A DNA stretch of 64,000 nucleotides from Flavisolibacter tropicus (GTDB lineage: Bacteria; Bacteroidota; Bacteroidia; Chitinophagales; Chitinophagaceae), in NCBI RefSeq assembly GCF_001644645.1, contig NZ_CP011390.1, forward strand, positions 5,721,501 to 5,785,500, given 5' to 3'. This document shows, piece after piece, positions 17,819 to 26,402 of the stretch. The first letter of the stretch is position 1, and each line of letters opens with the position of its first letter. Under the pieces are notes generated by a model. The model was not told the origin of the DNA. It did not search any database and was given only the letters and a program-made list of their open reading frames with translations. Made by a program: the position numbers and the translations under genes.

Positions 17819-19804
17819 ATGACCATTTATCATAAAATAGAGGACTTTCTTGCTGAACTTTTTCCTGGGATAGAGTCTACCGGTGATCTTGATGTTCTCA
17901 AAGATCAATTAAAACGGTATTATACCTATGGGGCTTATGAGCCCAAAGTATCTATAGAAGGCGATTTAGTACGAATAGACATCGACACGCCAACCATTCT
18001 TAACCAGGATGCCGACTACCGCAAAGTTGTATCCCTTTGCGATAGTGGAAAGTTCAGCGATGCTAAAAAGCTATTAAAACCATTAATTGATAAAAACCCT
18101 TCCAATTCAGAATACCATCGGATCTACGGGCAAATACTCTCTGAAGAAGGCAATCAAGAAGAGGCCATCAATTACCTTATTGATGCCTTACGCTGGAATC
18201 CTAAGAACGGTTATGCCTTATTGATGATGGGAAATATTTTTGCCCGATACAAAGAAGATCTACATACAGCCAGGAAATACTACGACCAAGCGTTGAAGGT
18301 TAATCCAACAGATCATATTACTATTAATAATATAGGCGGAAACTTAATCCGACTGGGAAAACTAGAGGAAGGGGTGGAATACTTAGAGAAAGCCTATGCT
18401 ATCGAACCTACTTACCCTAATACCTCCCTTGGGATTGCGCTTGCCTACGAACAGCTTGGTTACCCTCTGATGGCCTTTGATTTTGCCATTAATTGTATGA
18501 AGTATGCTGGAAAGGATGAAAGGCTTTATCAAGTGGCTTATTCTACAGCGGGCAAACTAGCGCAACAATATATGGCTTCTGGTAGTGGAAAAAGGGTTTT
18601 CGATGAATACAAGGGCTTTTTAGAGGGGAAATATAAAAAGGAGATTAGAGTTGAAGAGGATTCTTCATTGCCTACAGCTGCCAAACTAGAATTTGCTGAA
18701 AAATATAACAGAGATTACCATCTTATTAAATACAAACCGCAATATGATGCCGTTGAACACTTAATGATGCATGAATTAGTTCATTTGGAATTTGCCAGTG
18801 AAGCTAGAGCTGAGAGTGCCAACATGCTATTTATTTCTGGTGCGGAAAAAAGAGTGCAATTCCTAAGGGATCATTCGAATGATCGCAGAAAACTACAAAA
18901 AGAAGGCATCCCAGAAGCTTCAGTTGCAAATTACTTTGAAGCCTTATACGATGGTATTAACCTTCAAGTTTACAATACCCCAATAGATCTGTTTATTGAA
19001 GACTATCTTTTTGAAAATTACAAGGAGTTACGTCCATATCAGTTTATCTCCTTACTACAGTTAATAAATGAAGGTAAAGTAGCAGTAACCGATAAAAGGG
19101 CAGTAAGCCTTGCACCTCGCAACATTCTTACCGCTTCTAAGGTATTAAACTTACTTAATGCTATTCTATTTAAAGACCTGTATGCTGTTGATTTGGTGAA
19201 GCAACACAACCCATTGCCATATGAACAAAAGGAGGCAGAACGGATGTGGGCTGAGTTTGTTGAATACCGAAAAGATCGCAAGCCAGGAGAAGAATATGAG
19301 ATTATTCAGCACTGGGGCGAAGACTTAAAACTTGAGAAGTATTTTGAACTAGTAGACGAAGAAGACTTTTACAATAGGCCACAAACCATTGATGAAGTAC
19401 TTAATTCAGCTATAGAAGATCCGTTTGGAACTGATATTGATAAGAACTTTAAGGACAAGCAGACAAAGAAGTTCTTGAATAATCAAGAGGCTATCGGCAC
19501 CAACATGGCTGTAGTTATGTTTATGGTTGACGCACTACAGTTTTTCAAGGGAATGTCAAAGGATAAAATAAAACAACTCGCCTTTGAAATAGCAATGATT
19601 GGCACTGGTGGTATTAACCCTGCACCTGGTAACACCTATCATGTCCGCTCTATTCCTGGTAAAGAGTTTTCAGGTTACCATCTACTAGCTTATTACTATG
19701 TTAGCTGGAAACTGGCTGTTCCAGAAATGCTGGCAGATTTACGCCTGCCCTTTGATGAGGAATACAAACTAGCAGAAATGATGCATGGGGGTGGCACAAA
19801 GTAA
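17819..19804 (+). CDS. TPR protein with HExxH putative metallopeptidase domain
   Basis: A 661-residue cytoplasmic protein, first of a three-gene operon. Residues ~60-240 form tetratricopeptide repeats (e.g. LIDALRWNPKNGYALLMMGN and NIGGNLIRLGKLEEGVEYLE). At about 318-322 is HELVH, followed by EARAE, the spacing expected of a gluzincin-like zinc site (HExxH plus a downstream acidic ligand). The remaining ~330 residues are helical without a known motif. I do not recognise the full-length family. The operon continues with a MazG-like protein and a DUF2075 ATPase (gaps of 49 and 22 bases), and it occupies the left end of a mobile island, suggesting a defence role. Proteolysis is inferred from the motif only. 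Confidence 0.6.
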   Translation: MTIYHKIEDFLAELFPGIESTGDLDVLKDQLKRYYTYGAYEPKVSIEGDLVRIDIDTPTILNQDADYRKVVSLCDSGKFSDAKKLLKPLIDKNPSNSEYHRIYGQILSEEGNQEEAINYLIDALRWNPKNGYALLMMGNIFARYKEDLHTARKYYDQALKVNPTDHITINNIGGNLIRLGKLEEGVEYLEKAYAIEPTYPNTSLGIALAYEQLGYPLMAFDFAINCMKYAGKDERLYQVAYSTAGKLAQQYMASGSGKRVFDEYKGFLEGKYKKEIRVEEDSSLPTAAKLEFAEKYNRDYHLIKYKPQYDAVEHLMMHELVHLEFASEARAESANMLFISGAEKRVQFLRDHSNDRRKLQKEGIPEASVANYFEALYDGINLQVYNTPIDLFIEDYLFENYKELRPYQFISLLQLINEGKVAVTDKRAVSLAPRNILTASKVLNLLNAILFKDLYAVDLVKQHNPLPYEQKEAERMWAEFVEYRKDRKPGEEYEIIQHWGEDLKLEKYFELVDEEDFYNRPQTIDEVLNSAIEDPFGTDIDKNFKDKQTKKFLNNQEAIGTNMAVVMFMVDALQFFKGMSKDKIKQLAFEIAMIGTGGINPAPGNTYHVRSIPGKEFSGYHLLAYYYVSWKLAVPEMLADLRLPFDEEYKLAEMMHGGGTK

Positions 19805-19853
19805 CCAGTCTTCATGACTATTATATCATGATAAAATTTAAAACCGAACCTCT

Positions 19854-20183
19854 GTGAATGATATTGAAGAAATAAGCAATGCCCTCTTAAACTTTAGGAA
19901 CGAAAGGGATTGGAAGCAATTTCACAATCCAAAAGACTTGGCAATAGCTATCAGTATTGAAGCCGGTGAGCTGCTTGAAGCTTTTCTTTGGAAACCAGCT
20001 GAAGATGCGAAAAAGGACAAGATAGAGGAAGAACTGGCCGACATATTCTCCTTTGCCTTTCTACTAGCACATGAGAAAGGGCTTAATGTTAAACAAATCA
20101 TTTTGAACAAAATTGAGCGGAATCGAGAGAAGTATCCAGTAGAAAAAGCAAAGGGCACAGCCAAAAAATACAACGAATTATAG
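19854..20183 (+). CDS. MazG-like nucleotide pyrophosphohydrolase
   Basis: A 109-residue all-helical protein of the MazG/dUTPase-like NTP pyrophosphohydrolase superfamily. The metal-binding signature is seen as EAGELLEAF followed by EELADIFSFAF, i.e. EExxE-like and ExxD helices. Such small single-domain forms hydrolyse (d)NTPs to the monophosphate. The start is GTG at 19854; the nearby ATG at 19858 is out of frame. It lies between the TPR/HExxH gene and the DUF2075 gene in tight co-directional order, so nucleotide cleavage is probably one step of the same system. Confidence 0.82.
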   Translation: MNDIEEISNALLNFRNERDWKQFHNPKDLAIAISIEAGELLEAFLWKPAEDAKKDKIEEELADIFSFAFLLAHEKGLNVKQIILNKIERNREKYPVEKAKGTAKKYNEL

Positions 20184-20205
20184 CTTACATTACCAATCCT
20201 ACCTG

Positions 20206-22074
20206 ATGATAGTATACCAAAACACAAAAGAAGACTTTAGCAATGACATTCTCACAAATGAGATAGACAGGATCATTGCAACCCAGATTAAACAAAAGAC
20301 CGGGAAAGAAGTTGCTCCAAATGAATTAAAAGCCTTTAAAAACTCCCTTGGTTTTATGGATAAGGTGCTCCAGGATCGAGCAATTCCGGATGATTGCGGT
20401 ATTTCTATAGAATACCATATACCTCAGACATCCAAACGAGTTGACTTGATTATTACGGGCTCAGATGGGCAAAAGGATAATGTGATTATCATTGAATTAA
20501 AGCAATGGTCTGAAGCCCGGCTAACCGAAAGGGATGGAATTGTGGAGACTCGCTTTCAAGGGGGCTACAGCCATACCAGCCATCCTTCTTACCAGGCTTG
20601 GTCTTATGCTGCACTATTGCAATCCTTCAATGCAACAGTAGAAGAAGAAAATATTGGCCTACATCCCTGTGCTTATTTGCATAACTATGAATATGATGAT
20701 GTTATCACGAATGAACATTATAGCTATTACATTGAGAAAGCGCCGGTTTTTCTAAGACCTGACGCTCTTAAGTTGAGGGAGTTCATTAAGAGGTTTATGA
20801 AGTATGGTGATAAATCGAACATCATGCTGCGTATTGAAAGTGGACGTATTAGGCCTACAAAGAGCCTTGCTGATAGCTTAAAGTCCATGATCAAGGGCAA
20901 TCAGGAGTTTATCATGATTGACGACCAAAAAGTGGTGTACGAAGCAGCTCTTGAGTTAGCTAAATACTCCCATGAAAAGAATAAGAACGTACTAATTGTA
21001 GAGGGTGGGCCTGGTACAGGTAAATCTGTAGTGGCTATAAATCTATTAGTTGAGCTTAACAGGCGCGGTAAGTTTGCTCAATACGTAACTAAAACCAGCG
21101 CACCCAGGGAAGTATATTTTGACAAGTTGCAGGGGGCGAAAAAGATGGTTGAGCTTAAAAATTTATTTGTTGGATCTGGAACATTTATTAAAACTCCGCA
21201 AAATACTATTTCAACGCTGATTGTTGACGAAGCTCACCGCCTAACGAAGCAAACTGGTTTTTTGAAAATGGGCGATAACCAGATTAAAGAAATCATCAAT
21301 TCTGCACTTTTCACAGTATTCTTTATTGATGAAGACCAACGGGTTCACATCGATGACTATGGCGAGATCAAAGTTATAGAGCGGTTTGCTGCTGATGCTG
21401 GAGCAAAGGTCCATAAGATGAGCCTGTCTTCTCAATTCCGGTGTAATGGATCAGATGGCTATCTGGCCTGGTTAGACGATGTGCTGCAGATAAGGGAAAC
21501 GGCTAATGAGACCCTACAGTCGGCCAATTACAAATATGATTTCAAGGTCATTGACAATCCGGCTGAATTGCGTGATTTAATCTTTGAAAAGAATAAAATT
21601 AATAATAAAGCTAGGCTGGTAGCTGGCTACTGTTGGGATTGGAATAGTGATAAGCGGCCATCTGAATATGATATTAAGTTTTCAGAGTATGACTTTAAAA
21701 TGCGTTGGAATTTAAAATCTTACGGTTCCACGTGGATTATTGATCCCAGCTCAGTGAATGAAATAGGTTGTATTCATACTTGCCAAGGTTTGGAGGTGGA
21801 TTATGTTGGCGTAATAATAGGGGAAGATCTCATTGTTAGAAATGGGGAGGTGTTGGTTGATCCATCTAAACGTTCAAGAATGGATAAATCAATTAATGGG
21901 TATAAGAAGTTGATGAAAGAGAAGCCCGAAGAAACTAAAACCCTGCTTAGAACTATTATTAGAAATACATATCGAACACTAATGACCAGGGGGGCAAAAG
22001 GATGCTATATATATTGTGTTGATGCAGAGACTAGGGAGTATTTTAGAAAAAGGTTATCAATACCTCCTTTATAA
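20206..22074 (+). CDS. DUF2075 P-loop ATPase/helicase-like with PD-(D/E)XK-like N-terminus
   Basis: A 622-residue protein. The N-terminal ~200 residues contain a strand ending VIIIELKQW (about residues 93-101), preceded by RVDLII, resembling the D...ExK core of PD-(D/E)XK nucleases. The C-terminal part is DUF2075: Walker A GGPGTGKS near residue 268, Walker B LIVDEAHR near 340, a later CTCQG-type helicase-like motif (IHTCQGLEVDYVGV), and the family ending RGAKGCYIYCVD. DUF2075 proteins resemble the helicase part of Schlafen-type proteins. Last gene of the operon. It probably acts on nucleic acid; target unknown. Confidence 0.82.
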   Translation: MIVYQNTKEDFSNDILTNEIDRIIATQIKQKTGKEVAPNELKAFKNSLGFMDKVLQDRAIPDDCGISIEYHIPQTSKRVDLIITGSDGQKDNVIIIELKQWSEARLTERDGIVETRFQGGYSHTSHPSYQAWSYAALLQSFNATVEEENIGLHPCAYLHNYEYDDVITNEHYSYYIEKAPVFLRPDALKLREFIKRFMKYGDKSNIMLRIESGRIRPTKSLADSLKSMIKGNQEFIMIDDQKVVYEAALELAKYSHEKNKNVLIVEGGPGTGKSVVAINLLVELNRRGKFAQYVTKTSAPREVYFDKLQGAKKMVELKNLFVGSGTFIKTPQNTISTLIVDEAHRLTKQTGFLKMGDNQIKEIINSALFTVFFIDEDQRVHIDDYGEIKVIERFAADAGAKVHKMSLSSQFRCNGSDGYLAWLDDVLQIRETANETLQSANYKYDFKVIDNPAELRDLIFEKNKINNKARLVAGYCWDWNSDKRPSEYDIKFSEYDFKMRWNLKSYGSTWIIDPSSVNEIGCIHTCQGLEVDYVGVIIGEDLIVRNGEVLVDPSKRSRMDKSINGYKKLMKEKPEETKTLLRTIIRNTYRTLMTRGAKGCYIYCVDAETREYFRKRLSIPPL

Positions 22075-22100
22075 TAATTCTATCTCAATCTTCTTTTATT

Positions 22101-22152
22101 TTTTTGTAGCATCAAGCCTTGTTTATAAAAGCCAGGTTAGATGCTACAAAAA
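22101..22152. terminator. Hairpin between convergent units (probable bidirectional terminator)
   Basis: A perfect 12-bp outer stem TTTTTGTAGCAT (22101-22112) with its complement (22141-22152), containing a partly complementary interior. It is T-rich on both strands at the ends. It lies between the DUF2075 gene (ends 22074) and the leftward ImmA/IrrE gene (ends 22240). A third copy of ATGCTACAA occurs at 22210-22218. Confidence 0.65.
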
Positions 22153-22239
22153 GAGAAATATAGTATAAAGCAAAAGTTCAGTGTTGTTAAAGTATAAAGT
22201 ACTTCTAATATGCTACAAGTGCTATTTTTTTAAGCCAAG

Positions 22240-23019
22240 CTATTTAGTCCATAAGCAGGAAATCAATCCATTATCTGAAACCTGAAAACACTGCTCGTAA
22301 AATTTGAGGTTGTTATTATAACGTAGCCTACTGTCTTCTGGGAACCACTCAATGGCATCAATTAATTCAGGTTTCTCCTCTAGACCTTTGCCATTAAAGA
22401 AATCACCGGCAACCGTCCAAACTGGCACTTTTGATCTAAGTGGCAGGTATTGAAGTGGAAAATCTTTAGATGATTGTTTCCATTTTATTATTCCATCTTC
22501 AATAAAGATGACCATCAACGGGTAATCTCCAAGTTCTTTATATTTTAGAAAAGCTGCGGTCATGGATACCTGGAAGTAAGCAGCAACCTCTTGAATCAAG
22601 TCTAGGCTTAATTTTTTCTTTCGAACCTTCTGGGTAAATATACCTGTTGGCATAAGAAGTTCGGCTGCAAATGCATTTGCTTCTAGCTCTTGGGGGCCAT
22701 TCTTAAACCAATCTGATAAAGTTTGTTGAGTATCAGAATATAATGGTTGCACATTACGATGCATTACATAATGGCCGATTTCGTGAGCTAAAACAAAGTT
22801 TTTCTTGCCCTCATTTGTAATATTCTCGTTAACTGTAATAATAGCAGAGTTCCCGCTGATTAGAATGCGCCCCTCCGATCCTTCCAATTTTGTATAACGT
22901 AGATGGGCACCTAAAGCAGATGCTATTTCATCTAAGGTTAGATCCCCAGGTTGTGTCCAGCCTAATTGATCATGAACATGCCATGCAGCCTTAATAGGGT
23001 TATTTGTTGCCGCTGGCAT
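22240..23019 (-). CDS. ImmA/IrrE-family metallopeptidase
   Basis: About 259 residues. The zinc site is clear: FVLAHEIGHYVMH with HEIGH at residues 79-83, and the third ligand region LEANAFAAELLMP, the hallmark of ImmA/IrrE (COG2856). Family proteases cleave phage or ICE repressors (ImmA), DdrO (IrrE) or CapH (CapP). The C-terminal ~100 residues (from about LGDYPLMVIFIEDG) form an additional domain that may sense a ligand. It is the third gene of a sigma-like/small protein/ImmA cassette and overlaps the preceding gene by 20 bases. The ATG at 23019 is preferred to a TTG one codon upstream. Its substrate is inferred to be one of its two partners. Confidence 0.9.
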   Translation of the reverse strand: MPAATNNPIKAAWHVHDQLGWTQPGDLTLDEIASALGAHLRYTKLEGSEGRILISGNSAIITVNENITNEGKKNFVLAHEIGHYVMHRNVQPLYSDTQQTLSDWFKNGPQELEANAFAAELLMPTGIFTQKVRKKKLSLDLIQEVAAYFQVSMTAAFLKYKELGDYPLMVIFIEDGIIKWKQSSKDFPLQYLPLRSKVPVWTVAGDFFNGKGLEEKPELIDAIEWFPEDSRLRYNNNLKFYEQCFQVSDNGLISCLWTK

Positions 23020-23401
23020 CAATACGGTTTTTTAATAGTTCTAAAAACTGAAGTAATTCCTCGTCTTCTGTGATAGATTGCTGATCTTGATCACCCAACT
23101 CTTCAAATTTTCTAAATAAAGGTACCAGTGCAACCCTCTCTTGCGGCAGAAATAACTTTTTCAATTCTTCAATGCCCTTCTGTTTCAACAATGCAAGTTC
23201 ATGTATAGCGTTTTGAAACCTAACCTGATTAGCTTTGGCTTTAGCCTTTGCGGTAAGTTGCTTTATTTTCGACAGGTGTTTATTTATAGTTGGGTCAGGC
23301 TTTTCGTTCAGCTCGGCTAAAACATCCTCGTCAGGCTTCAGCAGGTTGATTTCCATTTGTAAGCCATAGAAATTATGGATTATTTGATTTGCTTTTGCCA
23401 T
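23000..23401 (-). CDS. Small helical protein between sigma-like and ImmA genes
   Basis: A 133-residue soluble, strongly helical and charged protein with no recognised family. The stretch INKHLSKIKQLTAKAKAKAN and the region ending QQSITEDEELLQFLELLKN suggest amphipathic helices or coiled coil. It lies 3 bases after the sigma-like gene and overlaps the ImmA/IrrE gene by 20 bases, so all three are co-translated. Position and composition suggest a partner protein, possibly an anti-sigma-like inhibitor or protease adaptor. That is inference only. Confidence 0.6.
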   Translation of the reverse strand: MAKANQIIHNFYGLQMEINLLKPDEDVLAELNEKPDPTINKHLSKIKQLTAKAKAKANQVRFQNAIHELALLKQKGIEELKKLFLPQERVALVPLFRKFEELGDQDQQSITEDEELLQFLELLKNRIDASGNK

Positions 23402-23404
23402 TGG

Positions 23405-24001
23405 TTATGCTCCTTTTGTTTGAAAGTTCCGTACCCTGCGGAAGAACTTTTCCCTTAGTTTACTTAATTGTTTTACAGTAATATCTAGTAGGCTTGCGAT
23501 GTCTCTAGCTTTGTACCCCTCTTTCACGCCTTCCCAAAACATGACCAACTCCGCATCGTCTTGGATAGCTGCTTCGATCAGTTGGACTTGCCGATTGCAT
23601 TCTTCTTGAACTTCTTCTGTATCATCTTCGTCAGTATTGTCATAAAAGGAGGTTTCCAGATCATCTCTGTATTCTACTCGAACAGTATCTTCTGGTAGCC
23701 CTTTATAGCGTTTAACCTCTTTACTGATATAACTATCAATAATTAATATCATTTGTTCTGCAAGGGTGTGTGATTCCTTCCATTCCCACTCCCCAGAAAG
23801 GATTTTGGTATAACCAATACTTAGATAGTGGTCTATAGCATCTGCACCCAGATTTGTAGAATGGTGAGCTCCGAAACTTGTTTTTTGGCGCAGCCGCAAC
23901 CGGATATGCTCCTTTGCTTTACCCAAAGCTACAGCCCAATCTCTATCCTGGAGCGTGCCAATCCTTTGGTGATTCTGATTATAATATTGCCCTTCCTCCA
24001 T
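23405..24001 (-). CDS. Sigma-70-like HTH protein
   Basis: A 198-residue protein with the layout of a small RNA polymerase sigma factor. A helical region 2-like part (about residues 20-105) is followed by an acidic linker (DNTDEDDTEEVQEE), then a region 4-like helix-turn-helix at about 145-192 (GYKARDIASLLDITVKQLSK, then REKFFRRVRNF). The region 4 pattern is convincing; region 2 is diverged, so it may not bind a standard -10 element. First gene of the leftward cassette, divergent from the CBASS operon across 190 bases. It could drive its own promoter or that of CBASS. Confidence 0.65.
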   Translation of the reverse strand: MEEGQYYNQNHQRIGTLQDRDWAVALGKAKEHIRLRLRQKTSFGAHHSTNLGADAIDHYLSIGYTKILSGEWEWKESHTLAEQMILIIDSYISKEVKRYKGLPEDTVRVEYRDDLETSFYDNTDEDDTEEVQEECNRQVQLIEAAIQDDAELVMFWEGVKEGYKARDIASLLDITVKQLSKLREKFFRRVRNFQTKGA

Positions 24002-24191
24002 AAATTATTAACCCTTAAAAAAATTTTTTACCCCAGATGGGGATTTTTTTTCTAAAGCTGGTTATATATAGTATAGAAGGGTGCAGGAACCTTTGGTAGG
24101 CCAGTTTAGTAAAGATATTGCTATGTGCCACAATTTTCCAAAACATCCTTTCCATATTATTAATCAGTAACCTGTAAAACAAAAATTACAA
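24002..24191. promoter_or_regulatory. Divergent control region between sigma/ImmA cassette and CBASS operon
   Basis: 190 bases between two start codons pointing away from each other. It includes a small hairpin CCCC-AGAT-GGGG at 24031-24042 inside the leader of the sigma-like gene, flanked by A and T runs. It could act as an attenuator or stop read-through toward CBASS. No clear TTG/TAnnTTTG promoter was found in the rightward direction, which would fit use of an alternative sigma factor. Confidence 0.4.
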
Positions 24192-24422
24192 ATGGCTAAA
24201 CAACAACATGTAGTAAAACATCAGGATGGATGGGCGGTAAAAGGAGCCGGTAACCAAAAAGCTACCAAAGTCGCTCCGACGCAGAAAGAAGCTATAGAGA
24301 TCGCCAAACAAATTGCACAGAATCAGAAAGGAGAAGTAGTTATTCACGGTAAGGATGGCCGGATAAGGGATTCAGATAGCTATGGCAATGATCCTAACCC
24401 TCCTGTGGACAAAAAACATTAA
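24192..24422 (+). CDS. DUF2188 protein
   Basis: A 76-residue protein matching DUF2188: VVKHQDGWAVKGAGNQKATKVAPTQKEAIEIAKQIA and then EVVIHGKDGRIRDSDSYG, the typical small beta-beta-alpha-beta unit with a terminal GRI-R-DSYG. The family has no established function. It precedes the CBASS effector by 29 bases on the same strand and is probably co-transcribed as the leading gene. It may be an accessory component or a passenger. Confidence 0.85.
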   Translation: MAKQQHVVKHQDGWAVKGAGNQKATKVAPTQKEAIEIAKQIAQNQKGEVVIHGKDGRIRDSDSYGNDPNPPVDKKH

Positions 24423-24451
24423 TAAGGCACTAAAACATTTGAAAGGAACTA

Positions 24452-25270
24452 ATGAAACGAAAGACAATAAGTGAAATAATTGTAGTGGCCATCAGCTTTA
24501 GCTTGGCCCAATGGGTGGTTGGGCCAAATCTTCAGCCTGAATTAAACGGTTTAGCTATTGGTGTTGCGATAGCATTACTGATCGAATGGATCTTCCATTT
24601 GTACGATCAGCGCGGGTTTATCAGACTCTATTTAAAATGCCTGCTATCCAAGAGAAGCTTAAGGTTGTCCATTGCCTACCTGTACAAAATTGAAGTGAGG
24701 GGTAAATACCTGTTGGTGAAAAGTAACAGAATCCAGGGAGCCTACCAACCGGTTGGTGGTGTTTACAAGTACTTCAATCCAGAAGGGAAAAAGCAACTGG
24801 AATCAATAGGGGCAATCCCAGACAATAATATCGAAAATGATGATGCTAGCGAACATGACTTACGGTTAAAGCTGCGAAACAGGAGGAATCTTAAGGATTT
24901 CATTCAATGGTTTTTCAGTAGAGAACACCGGGAACTAGATCCATGGCGAGAGTTCTATGAAGAACTTGTTGAACCAGGCCTGCTACCACAAGCTTTGTTT
25001 CCATACATACACTATGAACTGGTGGGGCAGAGCTATGAGCAAATTCATTACGACGAGCATTTTAAGACCGATACGTTTAAATATTTTGACATCTACAAGC
25101 CCAAAACCCTAAATCGCAGGCAAGAAGATGCACTGGAGCAATTATATATGAATCCTCCTGATGGAGCCATCTGGGTTACTGAAGAGGAAATAAAGCGAGA
25201 AATAGCCAGTGATGGGAAGCGCATTGCTCCCCACACTTATCACATATTCGAAACCAGAAAACTAGACTAA
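24452..25270 (+). CDS. CBASS effector: membrane-anchored SMODS-associated NUDIX protein (Cap16-like)
   Basis: A 272-residue protein with two N-terminal transmembrane helices (about residues 8-24 and 32-50), then a cytoplasmic NUDIX-like domain. The latter begins AYLYKIEVRGKYLLVKSNR and has QPVGGVYKYF near residue 100. This architecture is the SMODS-associated NUDIX (CD-NTase-associated protein 16) class. The classical Nudix box (GX5EX7REUXEEXGU) is not apparent, as expected if the domain binds cyclic nucleotide rather than hydrolysing substrate. It directly precedes the CD-NTase with one base between stop and start. The likely mode is that the second messenger triggers membrane damage and abortive infection; this is inferred from family context. 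Confidence 0.78.
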   Translation: MKRKTISEIIVVAISFSLAQWVVGPNLQPELNGLAIGVAIALLIEWIFHLYDQRGFIRLYLKCLLSKRSLRLSIAYLYKIEVRGKYLLVKSNRIQGAYQPVGGVYKYFNPEGKKQLESIGAIPDNNIENDDASEHDLRLKLRNRRNLKDFIQWFFSREHRELDPWREFYEELVEPGLLPQALFPYIHYELVGQSYEQIHYDEHFKTDTFKYFDIYKPKTLNRRQEDALEQLYMNPPDGAIWVTEEEIKREIASDGKRIAPHTYHIFETRKLD

Positions 25271-25271
25271 T

Positions 25272-26402
25272 ATGTTACTTATAGAAGAAAAAAGAACTCA
25301 AATCGACGATCTGCTGGATAAAATGGCGGAAAACCTACAGTTGGATGCTACTCGGCAACAACGGATGAAACAACATTATGAAGCGGTTAAAGATTGGATT
25401 GAAGCAGACCCCGTCTTTTTTGGCCCTTACAAATACGATGTATATCCTCATGGATCGGTGCGTATACTTACTACAGTGAAACCTGTGGAAAGAGAGGAGT
25501 TCGACCTGGATATTGCAATTCACTTAAAACCGGGGATGGGTAGCCATTCCCCAGCCCGTATATACGCTGAAGTGAAAAGGCGTCTAGAGGCTCACGAAAC
25601 GTACAAGGGTATGTTAGAGCCCAAAAACAGGTGTCTTCGCTTGAACTACTCTGGTGATTTTCACATGGACATCTTACCGGGTGTACAGGAAAGTGAATGG
25701 GATGAAAACAAACTTAAAGTTCCGGACCATGATCTAGGGCGTTGGGTCAGCAGCAACCCCAGGGGCTATGCCGATTGGTTTTTGGCTAAAGCAAACTTGG
25801 TAAAAATGAGCTTGTTAGAAAAAGCACTCCGCGCCGAAAATCTTCCTGCTGATAACTTCGACCAAAAGAAGCCACTACAACGTGCAGTACAGCTTATAAA
25901 AAGGTATCGTGACCTTTACTTTCAGGAACGCTTCAGTGATCATAAAACATCCAGTATTGTTTTAACTACTCTTGCTGGCATGTATTATACGGGAGAGGAA
26001 AGTATTTTTGACACGGTCGACAACATTGTTTCAACGATTGGCAGAGAAACTGCTGTGGCCGAGAAGAGAATAAAAGTGTTCAACCCTGTGAACCCTCAGG
26101 AGGATTTTACAGATAAATGGGAGGATGACCCACGGTACTATATAGGGTTTAAGGCCTTTTGCAAACACCTACAAAGTGAATGGCAGGAACTGAAAAAGCA
26201 TCATGGCATTCCGGATGAAAGTAGAATATTGAAAGGCCTATTTGGAGAATCTGTTGTAACAAAGGCGTACCAATCACAAGCTAGCCATTTGGAAGAATTA
26301 AGAGGCGGTGGCAAACTTGGAATTAACCGTACCACTGGTATTTTGAGTGCCGCTGGAAGTATGGCGTCTACAGTAAAACCAAACACTTTTTTTGGCGCAT
26401 GA
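25272..26402 (+). CDS. CD-NTase (CBASS cyclic oligonucleotide synthase)
   Basis: A 376-residue cGAS/DncV-like nucleotidyltransferase. The polymerase-beta-type active site is complete: HGS at residues 60-62, DLD at 78-80 and the third metal aspartate in FHMDILPGV (about 133). On phage infection such enzymes make cyclic di- or trinucleotides; the base preference cannot be read here. The C-terminus is flexible and ends PNTFFGA, suited to conjugation by an E2-like partner. Its stop overlaps the start of the E2-like gene (ATGA), and it follows the effector gene by one base. Clade not assigned. Confidence 0.93.
   Translation: MLLIEEKRTQIDDLLDKMAENLQLDATRQQRMKQHYEAVKDWIEADPVFFGPYKYDVYPHGSVRILTTVKPVEREEFDLDIAIHLKPGMGSHSPARIYAEVKRRLEAHETYKGMLEPKNRCLRLNYSGDFHMDILPGVQESEWDENKLKVPDHDLGRWVSSNPRGYADWFLAKANLVKMSLLEKALRAENLPADNFDQKKPLQRAVQLIKRYRDLYFQERFSDHKTSSIVLTTLAGMYYTGEESIFDTVDNIVSTIGRETAVAEKRIKVFNPVNPQEDFTDKWEDDPRYYIGFKAFCKHLQSEWQELKKHHGIPDESRILKGLFGESVVTKAYQSQASHLEELRGGGKLGINRTTGILSAAGSMASTVKPNTFFGA

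Noticed and set aside
24452..25270. An ordinary Nudix hydrolase
   Set aside because: Two N-terminal membrane helices, no clear Nudix box, and its position directly before a CD-NTase point to the CBASS effector class.
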